Shown here in pieces: positions 45,825-57,016 of a stretch of 64,000 nucleotides of DNA; the first letter of the stretch is position 1, and every line of letters starts with the position of its first letter. This DNA comes from Noviherbaspirillum saxi (GTDB lineage: Bacteria; Pseudomonadota; Gammaproteobacteria; Burkholderiales; Burkholderiaceae_D): positions 2,542,001 through 2,606,000 of the forward strand of contig NZ_QYUO01000001.1 of the NCBI RefSeq assembly GCF_003591035.1. The letters run 5' to 3'. Under the pieces are notes generated by a model. The model was given only the letters and a program-made list of their open reading frames with translations. It was not told where the DNA came from and made no database searches. The position numbers and the translations under genes are program-made.

Positions 45825-46127
45825 GCAGACGAAGCAAGTGTCAGTAATGTCAGTAATATTACCGGCGCTTGCTTCGGCTTATCCGGCTAGTGAAACGATC
45901 GAAACAATCGCAACAGTCGCGAAGAAAGGAAACGCTTCTATCTTGCCGCTGACTTTCATAGGTCTGATACAAGGTGCGAATGCATCTGGACTAACCATGT
46001 GGTTAGTCCTTTCTCTTGCGGTTCTTGCGAAATAGGACGTTCCGACCAATGGCGGCTTGTTGGGGTTACCGGTCAGAGGGGGAAATCACAGATTTTTCCG
46101 CGGTCGGTCAATGTAGTGGATGGTCGG
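45825..46127. other. Gap between TonB receptor and peroxiredoxin gene
   Basis: 303 bases. Only the terminator at 45988-46009 is clear. Short ORFs here lack ribosome-binding sites. Confidence 0.4.
45988..46009 (+). terminator. Terminator of the FhuA-like receptor gene
   Basis: GGACTAACCA / TGGTTAGTCC with a 2-base apex, followed by TTTCTCTT. It lies 164 bases after the stop. Confidence 0.7.
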
Positions 46128-46661
46128 CTAGCGGCCCCGATCGGCAAGGCGCAGCAGTTCGTCTGCCCCCCAATTATCATCTGCATGTTTGCCGTAATGA
46201 GAAGCGGTGATTGTTCCATCAGGCGCGATCAGGAAATCTGCTGGCAGGCCAAATACGCCGTTTTCTGCCTTATTGTAAAACTTCCCCGTAGCCAAAATAC
46301 CTCTCAAGCCGCTCCATAGCACGGACGGATGCAGGGGAGCGAACCGCGAAGTTCCAACGCCAAACTCGCGGTAAAACTTCTTGGTGGGGTCAGCAACACA
46401 ATCGAACGGCAACTGCGCCTGGTACTTGAGCATCTCCTCCCGCGAGGAATGAAAGACAACAATCTCATGGATGCCAGCAGCTTCAATCTCGCTATAACGC
46501 CGTCTCAAGCCAAGCAAATGGAAATTACAAACCGGACAGCCGGCAAAACGTCGAAACTGAAGATGTACGTAACGTGAAGCAGGGTCCGGAATTCCTACAG
46601 TCTTCCCGTGAATAGTAGTTGCCGAGACATTAGGCACCCTGTCACCTGAGTTAAGTTTCAT
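46128..46661 (-). CDS. Peroxiredoxin-like (AhpC/TSA family) protein
   Basis: 177 residues from the ATG behind GGGAG. Thioredoxin fold with GDRVPNVSATTIHG, then FRRFAGCPVCNFHL: a CPxC-type centre in place of the usual PxxxTxxC peroxidatic motif. This resembles the peroxiredoxin-like AhpC/TSA proteins, some of which act as thiol reductants. It is divergent from a TetR regulator with 121 bases between starts, which presumably controls it. Confidence 0.8.
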   Translation of the reverse strand: MKLNSGDRVPNVSATTIHGKTVGIPDPASRYVHLQFRRFAGCPVCNFHLLGLRRRYSEIEAAGIHEIVVFHSSREEMLKYQAQLPFDCVADPTKKFYREFGVGTSRFAPLHPSVLWSGLRGILATGKFYNKAENGVFGLPADFLIAPDGTITASHYGKHADDNWGADELLRLADRGR

Positions 46662-46723
46662 GAGTCTGCTCCCTTGGATATTGGTCAAGTTCGGTTTGCC
46701 GCCTTCATAGTTCCTGGCTATAA

Positions 46724-46738
46724 ACGTACACCGTACGT
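46724..46738. promoter_or_regulatory. Possible TetR operator
   Basis: ACGTAC-ACC-GTACGT, a perfect 6-bp inverted repeat with a 3-base spacer, between the peroxiredoxin and TetR genes. Its size fits a TetR-family operator. Confidence 0.5.
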
Positions 46739-46782
46739 AAACATGCTAAGATACGCACGATAACCGGTCAAGGAAAATATCA

Positions 46783-47421
46783 ATGGCACGACCAGCAAAG
46801 TTCTCACGTGATCAGCTTCAGTCCGCAGCCTTGGCTCTCGTGGACGAGCACGGACTCAATGGCTTATCCATGCGTGCGCTTGCAGGCGCGTTGGGAACGG
46901 GTGCAATGACGCTCTACAACTACGTCAACGAGCGTGAGGGCCTGGACCTGCTGGTTGTCGAAGCAGTGATCTCAGAAGCGCAGTGGTCGCTTAGTGATGA
47001 CGAGGATTGGCAGGACCAGGTCCGGATCATTGCAACTGCGCTGTGGTGCGCTGTGAGGGCACATCCTAATGCGATTCCGCTGATTCTCACGCGTCGGAGC
47101 CGTTCACCTGCCGTTTTGAAAGCGGCTGAAGCATTGCTGACTGCACTGGCTGGTAGTGGACGAACGTCGCAATCACTGTTGGTGGCATTTCGGGCGATAT
47201 CGGCGCTTGTCATGGGCTTTGCTCAGGCCGATCTCGCTGGGCCCCTCGCACTGAAAGCAGGCGAATCCTCAGAAGCTACGATTGCAAGATTCCAAGCGCT
47301 TCCGAGTGAACAGTATCCACGCCTCATAGAGATTGCAGCTGCGGCGATGACTAGTCATTCCGAGACCGAATTTCAGGCAGGCCTTGATCTTCTGCTGGCG
47401 GGCATACTGGCAAGTCAATAA
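46783..47421 (+). CDS. TetR/AcrR-family regulator
   Basis: 212 residues. N-terminal helix-turn-helix: LVDEHGLNGLSMRALAGALG, then TGAMTLYNYVNEREGL. The C-terminal ligand domain is helical and variable. It probably represses the divergent peroxiredoxin-like gene and itself through the palindrome at 46724-46738. Effector unknown. This and the following gene look more AT-rich than their surroundings by eye, hinting at recent acquisition. Confidence 0.87.
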   Translation: MARPAKFSRDQLQSAALALVDEHGLNGLSMRALAGALGTGAMTLYNYVNEREGLDLLVVEAVISEAQWSLSDDEDWQDQVRIIATALWCAVRAHPNAIPLILTRRSRSPAVLKAAEALLTALAGSGRTSQSLLVAFRAISALVMGFAQADLAGPLALKAGESSEATIARFQALPSEQYPRLIEIAAAAMTSHSETEFQAGLDLLLAGILASQ

Positions 47422-47563
47422 CCAATATAGTTTCGGGGACAACGGTTCCGGTCACGCCTTGGTAGTCATACTGAATGACAGCTTTTTGGAAAGCCGACTA
47501 TCTATACACGTTTTCACTACAATTAAGGATGATCCAGATAAAGAGTTGGGTAAAGGTAAATAG

Positions 47564-47938
47564 ATGGAACAGCAGAAGCTATGGGTTGAGCCGGTGGGAA
47601 GCATTATCATGGCGCGATTGCGGGGGGCATGCACTGCCGAAATGCTAAAGGAGTGCCAAGAACGGGTATTGGCTTTAGCTAAGGACACACAGCACGTAAA
47701 GGTGTTGTACGACTCCCTGGAACTGGACGCACCGGACATTGACCTCGTCCTTTTGCAACAACGGCTAGAAGCAGAAAAAAAGGTGAGTTTGGGTTCTGTG
47801 CCGCTACGGACGGCCATTCTTGTACCAAATACCCGCATCGCTTTCCTGGCTAGAATTGCATTTGGCCAGTTCGGTGAAGGGCAGTATCGCGTTTTCTATA
47901 ACGATATGGTTCAAGCTATCCGATGGCTTGAAGAGTGA
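47564..47938 (+). CDS. Hypothetical protein, STAS/SpoIIAA-like fold possible
   Basis: 124 residues, GTAAATAG upstream of the ATG. Alternating strands and helices (GSIIMARLRGACTAEMLKEC, HVKVLYDSLELDAPDI, then RTAILVPNTRIAFLARIAFG) suggest the small alpha/beta SpoIIAA-like fold (DUF3478 type), often involved in stress or protein interaction. The similarity is structural in character and weak. Located between TetR and katG with no clear operon partner. Confidence 0.5.
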   Translation: MEQQKLWVEPVGSIIMARLRGACTAEMLKECQERVLALAKDTQHVKVLYDSLELDAPDIDLVLLQQRLEAEKKVSLGSVPLRTAILVPNTRIAFLARIAFGQFGEGQYRVFYNDMVQAIRWLEE

Positions 47939-50501
<2,563 letters not shown>

Positions 50502-50529
50502 ACGAGCGTGACGACACGGCGGCGGCAAA

Positions 50530-50559
50530 GCAAGGCGCCCCTCCCGAGGCGCGCCTTGC
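50530..50559 (+). terminator. Possible katG terminator
   Basis: GCAAGGCGC / GCGCCTTGC, a 9-bp perfect stem with a 12-base loop, 29 bases after the katG stop, without a T run. Confidence 0.5.
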
Positions 50560-50680
50560 ACCTTGTTGCTCAGGCGCCTCGCTCAACATCGTCAGGCATG
50601 CCGATGGACAAGATACCGCGAATCTGAGTGCTCGCCTCAACTCGGTTGCTGACGGCCTGCGCCAGTACGAGGTTTTTCGA

Positions 50681-51976
50681 ATGACCGAGGCATCGATGGA
50701 TAAGCAAATCAAGGCATTGCCGCCCCTTGTACTTCCAACAGCCAACTTCGTCAATGGGCGAGCGTTTGCTGGCGATTTGTTCCAGCGAAAGCAACATGCC
50801 GAACGCTTGACTGGTTATCTTGACCGACTACGAGAAGGAGCCGTGTTAGCGATTGATGCGCCCTGGGGCGAAGGAAAAACATGGTTCGGCCGGAATTGGG
50901 CAGCCTATCTCCAAGAGGCAGGGCACAAGGTGGTGTTTATCGACGCGTTTGAGCAAGACTACGTCGAGGATCCATTCTTACTCATTGCGGCGGAAATTGC
51001 CGATGGTCTGGATGACAGCCAAGGTTCCGTGCGAGGGCTACGCGAGAAAGCGGCCAGTGTGATAAAGGCGATTTGTGCAGCTGACGACGCGAGCACATGG
51101 ATCGAAAAGAAGCTGGAAGATCATGCGAAGGAAAAAGCATCATTTCAGGATTTCCGAAACGAGCTCTCAGCATTCGCTGCCATTCAGCCGAAATCGATAG
51201 TATTGTTCATCGACGAATTGGATCGGTGTCAGCCGACATTCGCGCTCAAGCTGATCGAGCGGCTGAAGCACTTTTTCGACGTGCCGAACCTGATTGTCGT
51301 GCTGTTGATCAATCGGGATCAACTGCACCAAGCGATCCGTGGCATGCATGGCCCCGATATCGACGCCGCAACTTACCTGGGTAAATTCGTTAGCTTTTTC
51401 GTTGCCCTGCCGAAGGGGACCCACGACGACTTCCTGGGCAGCAACCACGTTGCAGAATATGTGGAACATGTCTTCAATCGCTACGACTTTGACGATTCCG
51501 GCGGACCGGCGATTTTCAAGGCTTTCTTCAGTTGGACGGCCGCTTGGTTCAACTTGTCCGTGCGCGATATTGAACGAGCAGTCGCGTTGTACGCCTTCGC
51601 GTATCCGGTCGATCAGCACAACCACCTGCTGGCCTATGTGATCACGCTGAAAATCGGAAAACCAGACCTCTTTCGGCGTCTGCAAAATGGGGGAGATCTC
51701 AACGCGCATCGGGAAGCGCTGGATAACCTTAAACCGATACGCACAAGGACCACGGTTTCGCAGCCGCACCGTTATCTGGCGCTTTTAATGGAATGGCATG
51801 AAGCACATATCAATGGATTTCCAATGAACGGTGATGCGTTCGCTCTTCTGCTAAGGGAGCATAACCACAGGTCAGGAGAGCCACTCGCATGGCGTGACTT
51901 GCGTCATGACGAGTTGTGGGATGCACAGCGGAAATTGTTTCAATCGTTGGCCGAACGAATTGACGGAACGAATTGA
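50681..51976 (+). CDS. KAP-family P-loop NTPase
   Basis: 431 residues from ATG with GAGG 8 bases upstream; the open frame upstream to 50420 overlaps katG and looks non-coding. Walker A APWGEGKT (60-67) and Walker B IVLFIDELDRCQ (about 173-184) match KAP NTPases, whose IDELDR box is characteristic. The C-terminus is helical and lacks a clear membrane pair, so this is a soluble KAP form. Such proteins include plasmid PifA, which excludes phage T7, and are common as solitary accessory genes. Partner effector not identified. Confidence 0.85.
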   Translation: MTEASMDKQIKALPPLVLPTANFVNGRAFAGDLFQRKQHAERLTGYLDRLREGAVLAIDAPWGEGKTWFGRNWAAYLQEAGHKVVFIDAFEQDYVEDPFLLIAAEIADGLDDSQGSVRGLREKAASVIKAICAADDASTWIEKKLEDHAKEKASFQDFRNELSAFAAIQPKSIVLFIDELDRCQPTFALKLIERLKHFFDVPNLIVVLLINRDQLHQAIRGMHGPDIDAATYLGKFVSFFVALPKGTHDDFLGSNHVAEYVEHVFNRYDFDDSGGPAIFKAFFSWTAAWFNLSVRDIERAVALYAFAYPVDQHNHLLAYVITLKIGKPDLFRRLQNGGDLNAHREALDNLKPIRTRTTVSQPHRYLALLMEWHEAHINGFPMNGDAFALLLREHNHRSGEPLAWRDLRHDELWDAQRKLFQSLAERIDGTN

Positions 51977-52028
51977 CCTGCCAATCAAGTTTGATCCTGC
52001 GTAAAATGGCGCGCTACGCGCGGGCGCA

Positions 52029-53114
52029 TCAAACGCGCGCAAGGTACAAGTGATTATCCCATTGCATGCCAGGGAAATGAGCAAGCCGGGTCGCCGTGAG
52101 GCGCAGGAGATCGATCTGATAGACCTCGCCCAATTCGTTACTTGCGAAACCACGGCCATCATGGAAAGCGACCCCTGATACCTTCGGTACCGCGATGCTG
52201 CCAAGGTATTCGCCTGCGCTACTCCAGATACCCATCGTATCCCCCAAGGGACAAGTCAACGCAAAGCAGTCACTGAGAGGGTCGTAAGCCACGGATGCCG
52301 CATAGTGCCGCATCCGATTCCAGACGGTATCCGGGGCAGTTGCAAACTTCAGCGTCGACTCGCCATGATGGAACATCATGAGTGGGACATCAGGCGTCTT
52401 CTTATCTCCCTCGAACTGCAAGGCCGCAGCGACCCGACCATCGGGGGTTACCGCCAAATGCCGCAGGCTTTGCTGCGTTGAGGGCACCACATATTTACCG
52501 CGCAGCTGACCAGTGCGACTGTCGAGATAGACCAGGCTCGTTTCGATACGCCCGCGGTTCAGCTTTACGCGGCCTGTTTCCGGCAACGTCCGAATACCGC
52601 CATTGGCCACGGCGAGCGTAACGCCGTCAGGCATCATCATGAGTTCATGCGGTCCTATCCCATGGGTGTCGTATTCGGCCAGCACGCGAAAGCTGGTCGC
52701 GTCGCGCACTGAAACAATCCCGCGCCCGGAATCGGCATTATTTTCCGTCATGAATATTGTGTCGCCATCGCGACTAAAAACCGCATGACCGAGGAAATGG
52801 CGGTCTTCTGCCGCTGACCACTGCTGTATGAGCGTCCCCTTAGTCATGCTGACCTTGACAGCGATAGTGCCGGGGCGACGACCAATGATCAGTGCTTCGT
52901 CCGGATGGCGTGGATCAAGCGAAAGCCCGTGCCCCCGCATGGGCAAGCGCACCAAATGCGGTGCGTTCCGCGCTGTTGGCAATCCGGCGGCAAAATGCTC
53001 GCCATCCCGGCTGACGGGCGAAACCAGTTGCAGACCCGGTGCTATGGAAAACCCAGGCTTGGGGAGCACCAGCAAACCCGCAGCAGCAGCGAGAAAATTA
53101 CGACGCGTCACCAT
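52029..53114 (-). CDS. DUF1513 beta-propeller protein, Tat-exported
   Basis: 361 residues from an ATG immediately after the imelysin stop (TGAGATG) with GGAG upstream. N-terminal MVTRRNFLAAAAGLLVLPKP is a Tat-type signal with twin Arg. The rest shows propeller-like repeats (HFLGHAVFSRDGDTIFMTEN, HELMMMPDGVTLAVANGG, LRHLAVTPDGRVAAALQ). DUF1513 proteins belong to iron-regulated imelysin operons; function unknown. Fourth gene of that operon. Confidence 0.85.
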   Translation of the reverse strand: MVTRRNFLAAAAGLLVLPKPGFSIAPGLQLVSPVSRDGEHFAAGLPTARNAPHLVRLPMRGHGLSLDPRHPDEALIIGRRPGTIAVKVSMTKGTLIQQWSAAEDRHFLGHAVFSRDGDTIFMTENNADSGRGIVSVRDATSFRVLAEYDTHGIGPHELMMMPDGVTLAVANGGIRTLPETGRVKLNRGRIETSLVYLDSRTGQLRGKYVVPSTQQSLRHLAVTPDGRVAAALQFEGDKKTPDVPLMMFHHGESTLKFATAPDTVWNRMRHYAASVAYDPLSDCFALTCPLGDTMGIWSSAGEYLGSIAVPKVSGVAFHDGRGFASNELGEVYQIDLLRLTATRLAHFPGMQWDNHLYLARV

Positions 53115-53115
53115 C

Positions 53116-54219
53116 TCAGTCTCCGTCATTGGCATTGAAGCCAAGGTCAACCTTCAGGGCGTCGGCGATGTCGTTTTCCATTCGGCGCTGCAATTGCGTG
53201 ACGGCCGTATGCAGCGATTCGACCTGTTTGCGCTGCTCTTTCAGCGCGCGTGGCATCGGTGACCGAATGGCAGCAAGCGCGTTCATTGCCGTATCCAGGT
53301 CTTCCCGCACAAGACGCGGCAAGACCGGTCGCCCGATGCCGGCGAGATAATCGTCCAGACCGACACCTTGCTGGCCGCGTCCAAAGAATACGGCTTCGAA
53401 TCCGCGCAAATTGTTCCGGATGTTCTCAAGCGAGGAAGCGGACCGCCACGACTCGATGCGATCCGAATCGATGGCGTCACCGCTTTTTTCCAGCAGCTTG
53501 CCCAGTTTGCGCACCTTGACGCTATCCAGTCCGGCGATGAGCAAATTGGCGATGTCGCTGAGCGCCTGATCCGTTGTGGCGAAGACGCCTTCTTGCGAAT
53601 GCTGCCCGGCTTCCTTGAGTTGCCTTGCAAAGCCGCCGTTGGGATCGCGCCAGTCGCTTGATAAGCCATGCGCCTCTTTGGCAACCTGCGCCGCCAATGC
53701 CTGGAGCACGGCGCAGCGATTTCCCTGCAAGGCAGTTGTCACTTCAGCCGACGATTTACCTTGAGGGAATAGCAAATACTCCAATGCCGGCAAACCTTTA
53801 CCGGCCGCGCCAAGGTCTTCTACGCGAGCCGGATCTATCGGCCCTGCACTGTTCAGAATCGGATCGATGAGCGTGGGCCTGAGTGGCCATGCGTTGACCT
53901 GACGCTGCGTACGGCGATCGATGATCGGGCCTATTTGCAGCATTTCCAGCGGCTGCCACGCGGCCTGGGCCTGCCTCCAGGCCGTTCGCACGCTCTCTAC
54001 ATTAGCGCGCCCCGAGGCAGAACAGAAAGCCTGCGTTGAAGCACTCAAGGCGCGCGCCTTGGCCTCAAATTCGTCCGTCAACGGAAGCAATACCTCATCG
54101 GTCAGATGCTGGAACAGTGCGGCTTTCGGCAGCTTTTCTTCCAACTCGGTGCGGCTTTCCGCCGCATAGGCAAGCGGCAGCCACATGACTAGCAAGAGGG
54201 AGAAGCTTGTGCGTTGCAT
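53116..54219 (-). CDS. Second imelysin-family protein
   Basis: 367 residues from ATG behind AGGAAG. Signal peptide MQRTSFSLLLVMWLPLAYAA. Imelysin domain with the sequence GLPALEYLLFPQGK, in which Pro-Ala replaces the GxHxxE metal-site His of the first imelysin gene, so this copy may not bind metal at that site. Probably periplasmic and iron-related. One base separates its stop from the DUF1513 start. Confidence 0.85.
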   Translation of the reverse strand: MQRTSFSLLLVMWLPLAYAAESRTELEEKLPKAALFQHLTDEVLLPLTDEFEAKARALSASTQAFCSASGRANVESVRTAWRQAQAAWQPLEMLQIGPIIDRRTQRQVNAWPLRPTLIDPILNSAGPIDPARVEDLGAAGKGLPALEYLLFPQGKSSAEVTTALQGNRCAVLQALAAQVAKEAHGLSSDWRDPNGGFARQLKEAGQHSQEGVFATTDQALSDIANLLIAGLDSVKVRKLGKLLEKSGDAIDSDRIESWRSASSLENIRNNLRGFEAVFFGRGQQGVGLDDYLAGIGRPVLPRLVREDLDTAMNALAAIRSPMPRALKEQRKQVESLHTAVTQLQRRMENDIADALKVDLGFNANDGD

Positions 54220-54227
54220 ACGCCTTC

Positions 54228-55637
54228 CTACAGGGAATTCAAAAATGCCAACAGGGCAGTACGCTCGGCCTTGCTCATCTTTTCGAATGTCAGCTTGGCC
54301 GGTGTCGCCTCGCCTCCATGCCATAGGATGGCTTCGCTCAGGTTACGTGCTCGTCCGTCGTGCAAGTAGGTCGTGTGACCATTCACGGTCTCGATCAGAC
54401 CGATGCCCCAGAGCGGTGGCGTACGCCATTCCCGTCCGTCAGCGAGAAAGTCGGGGCGGTTGTCTGCCAGTCCTTCGCCCATGTCATGCAGCAGCATGTC
54501 GGTATAGGGGCGGATGGTTTGTCGTGACAGCTCCGGAAAGCCTTTGACATTGCCTGTGACATGCTTGGGCGTATGGCAGCCCACGCATTGGGCTTGATGA
54601 AATAACTGCTTCCCGCGCAAGACCTGCGGATTGTCCACGTCGCGCCGCGCGGGAACGGCGGTCGTCGCAGTGTAAAAAATGAGCGAGGCCATGTTGCGTT
54701 CATTGATTTCCGGTTTACCGCCTCGCGCTGCCGTCTTGCAGTCTTTCTGCGCTGCCATGCATTCTTCATTCGGAAACTGTCGGGAAGTAATGCCCATATC
54801 GCCGTTGGCGGCACCCGCGGTCTGATGCGCGACCGTGGGCGTATTGGCTTTCCAGCCGAAACGGCCCAGCCGCGTGGCATTGGCAAATCCATCCCACACG
54901 CGATTTGCTCGGCCGGATATTCCATCGTGATTGCGATCTTCTGCATCTGCCCGCGCCAGGATATCCTTTTCGGGAATGGCTTCCAGCAATCCGAGCCCAA
55001 TCATTTGGGGCGCAATGCGCGGAGATATCTGGGTGGTGGGGTGAAGAGGCCCGTAACCGAGACTGGTAAGCCGGTACGTTGGCTTGCGCAGGCTGTAGGG
55101 CGTCCCGTCGGCGAAACTGCCCGCTATTTCTGCGTAGGTGATTTCGACCGTACCTTCCGGCTTCACACCGTCATTCGCCTGATTATTGAACTGTCCGCCG
55201 TAGGTCGGTTCAGGCAGCGGTCCGCCATATTTGTCCTTGCCCGGAATCGACAGCCGCAACAGTAAGCCCATCGCCTGTTCCCCGTCTTCCGGAGGTGCTG
55301 CGCGTCCGTCGTGGGTATGGCAAGCGGTGCAGGATCGACCGATGAAATGAGGGCCTAAACCATCGCGCGCCCGGGTAGACGATGGCGCTTCCACCCAGGG
55401 CATATTGAAGAAAGAGTGGCCGACGGCAAACTGGCCGCGCCGCTCCATCGACATATTCGCCGCCGGCAAGGAAAAGGCACGCCGGTTGGTTTCAAATACC
55501 GTCGTGTCGCCCGCCGACTTCTCTTCGCCCGGCTCCGGCCGGCTCCAATCGAACTGCGATGCCACGCCGGCCGAACAAAGTGCAAGAGCCCCGACGAGTG
55601 CGATGGACAGTCGGGATCTGGAAAACAGCTTGTGCAT
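54228..55637 (-). CDS. Di-haem oxidoreductase (DUF1111, thiol oxidoreductase type)
   Basis: 469 residues from MHKLFSRSRLSIALVGALAL, a signal peptide; a GTG-initiated start at 55718 overlapping the imelysin stop is an alternative. Two c-type haem sites are visible, CTACHTHDG and CVGCHTPKH. Family members are periplasmic di-haem proteins found between imelysin genes in iron-regulated operons (as in Pseudomonas). Could handle ferrous/ferric iron redox, but this is inference. Confidence 0.87.
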   Translation of the reverse strand: MHKLFSRSRLSIALVGALALCSAGVASQFDWSRPEPGEEKSAGDTTVFETNRRAFSLPAANMSMERRGQFAVGHSFFNMPWVEAPSSTRARDGLGPHFIGRSCTACHTHDGRAAPPEDGEQAMGLLLRLSIPGKDKYGGPLPEPTYGGQFNNQANDGVKPEGTVEITYAEIAGSFADGTPYSLRKPTYRLTSLGYGPLHPTTQISPRIAPQMIGLGLLEAIPEKDILARADAEDRNHDGISGRANRVWDGFANATRLGRFGWKANTPTVAHQTAGAANGDMGITSRQFPNEECMAAQKDCKTAARGGKPEINERNMASLIFYTATTAVPARRDVDNPQVLRGKQLFHQAQCVGCHTPKHVTGNVKGFPELSRQTIRPYTDMLLHDMGEGLADNRPDFLADGREWRTPPLWGIGLIETVNGHTTYLHDGRARNLSEAILWHGGEATPAKLTFEKMSKAERTALLAFLNSL

Positions 55638-55714
55638 ATTTTTTGATGTATTGATCACCGCATTCGGAAGAATGCGGCGTAGGGCATGATCGCTTTTCTT
55701 GCTTGCGCCGGAAT

Positions 55715-56884
55715 TCACTCGGACGGTGCCACCGACAATTTTTTAATACCCAGCGCGCGAGCGGCGTCGACTAGCGTCTGCGTCTGCTTTTTCAATGCCG
55801 TAATGACTGCCTGCACGCGCTTTACACCCGGCGCGCTCTTCTTGCCGATGATTTCCTGGTCGAATGGCGCCTGGATGGCCTCTGCGGCCGAGACACTTGC
55901 TGAAAAGTCCTCGACCAATTTCAATGCCAGTTTCGAATCCCGCTCCGCGACCAGATCCTTGATGCCGGCGCCTTTCACGGTGCTGCCATCGATCCGTTTG
56001 TATTCTCCCAGCAGCACATTGCGGATACCGAGTGCGTTCGTGACGATATCGCGATGCGTGTTATCCGAAAAGCAGCTGTGCTCGTCTTCCTGATCCTGAT
56101 TGTCAAGCGCTACCTGAATGCGTTCGCCGGCCAATTCGGCGCTGGAAAGTACCGCCATGCCCGTCAGGATCTTGCGCAGGTTTGCTTCTGCATCCTCTTT
56201 CAGGAACTTCGCCCGGTAATTGGATTGACCCTCTGTCCATTGGTCCGTCAGGTATTGAAGATCCACCACGACTTGGTCCGTAACCAGCTTCAAATATTGG
56301 CGGCGGCGGTCGGCATTCTTGCCTTGTCCATCCAGGAAATCGGCATAAGGCCGGTCGCCTGGGCCATTCTTGTTGAAGTCCTGGCCCCACAGCAAGAACT
56401 CCATCGCGTGATATCCGGTCGCGACGTTCGCTTCTCCACCCCTGCCATTGAGCTTGATCAAGCGCTCCGTCTCCAACGCAGCCTTGGGATTATTAATGAT
56501 TCCACCGGAAGGCTTGCCTTTGACATAGTCGATGTAGGCTTCGTCCAGCGGCCAGGCATTAAGGCGCCCTTCAATGTCTTTTTTGTCATCGATGGGCCCG
56601 CCATAAAAACGAAAAACTTCCGATTGGCCATACGGCTCGCGTGCCGCAATCCAGGCTTTGCGCGCTGCCCTCAATCCCTCCTCGGATGGCTGGGCGATAA
56701 AGTCGTGCACTGCTTTTTGCAAGGCCTTTGCGCTAACCAGAGAGTCGGCATAGGTGGCATGCACGATGTTGGCGTAATTGCCAACGACTGCGGATGCATC
56801 GGTGCCTGCGTACGCCGGCGGGATAAAGAAGCTTGCAGCCGCCAGCACCGACAGCGCCGAATGGACCAGAATATGTTTCGGCAT
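55715..56884 (-). CDS. Imelysin-family iron-regulated protein
   Basis: 389 residues from the ATG with a GGAA site upstream. Signal peptide MPKHILVHSALSVLAAASFF, then IPPAYAG. The imelysin GxHAxEFLLWG motif is intact (GYHAMEFLLWGQDF), with the His and Glu proposed as metal ligands. IrpA/EfeO-like periplasmic iron-uptake proteins belong here. First gene of the operon; the Fur-like site at 56945-56965 lies 60 bases upstream. Confidence 0.88.
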   Translation of the reverse strand: MPKHILVHSALSVLAAASFFIPPAYAGTDASAVVGNYANIVHATYADSLVSAKALQKAVHDFIAQPSEEGLRAARKAWIAAREPYGQSEVFRFYGGPIDDKKDIEGRLNAWPLDEAYIDYVKGKPSGGIINNPKAALETERLIKLNGRGGEANVATGYHAMEFLLWGQDFNKNGPGDRPYADFLDGQGKNADRRRQYLKLVTDQVVVDLQYLTDQWTEGQSNYRAKFLKEDAEANLRKILTGMAVLSSAELAGERIQVALDNQDQEDEHSCFSDNTHRDIVTNALGIRNVLLGEYKRIDGSTVKGAGIKDLVAERDSKLALKLVEDFSASVSAAEAIQAPFDQEIIGKKSAPGVKRVQAVITALKKQTQTLVDAARALGIKKLSVAPSE

Positions 56885-56944
56885 GGAAACGGTTCCTTTT
56901 GTTTTCGTGGAGTGAGAGCAAGGATTAACAGGGATCAATTATAA

Positions 56945-56965
56945 TGAGAATGATAGTTATTCTCA
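56945..56965. promoter_or_regulatory. Fur box between imelysin and PepSY genes
   Basis: Inverted repeat TGAGAAT-N7-ATTCTCA with GATAGTT in the middle and ATAATGAGAATGATA overlapping it, close to the classical Fur consensus. It lies between divergent iron-related genes and probably controls both. Confidence 0.78.
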
Positions 56966-57016
56966 AATGAACGCTTGAGGTGGCAGCAAATGCCGCCTTT
57001 TTTCGGAAGGTATGGC

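Noticed and set aside
45838..46035. 65-codon hydrophobic ORF after the second TonB receptor
   Set aside because: No good ribosome-binding site, and it overlaps the receptor's terminator hairpin.
47452..47838. 128-codon frame on the minus strand opposite the STAS-like gene
   Set aside because: Ser/Arg/Thr-rich composition with no domain; the plus-strand protein has a plausible alpha/beta pattern.
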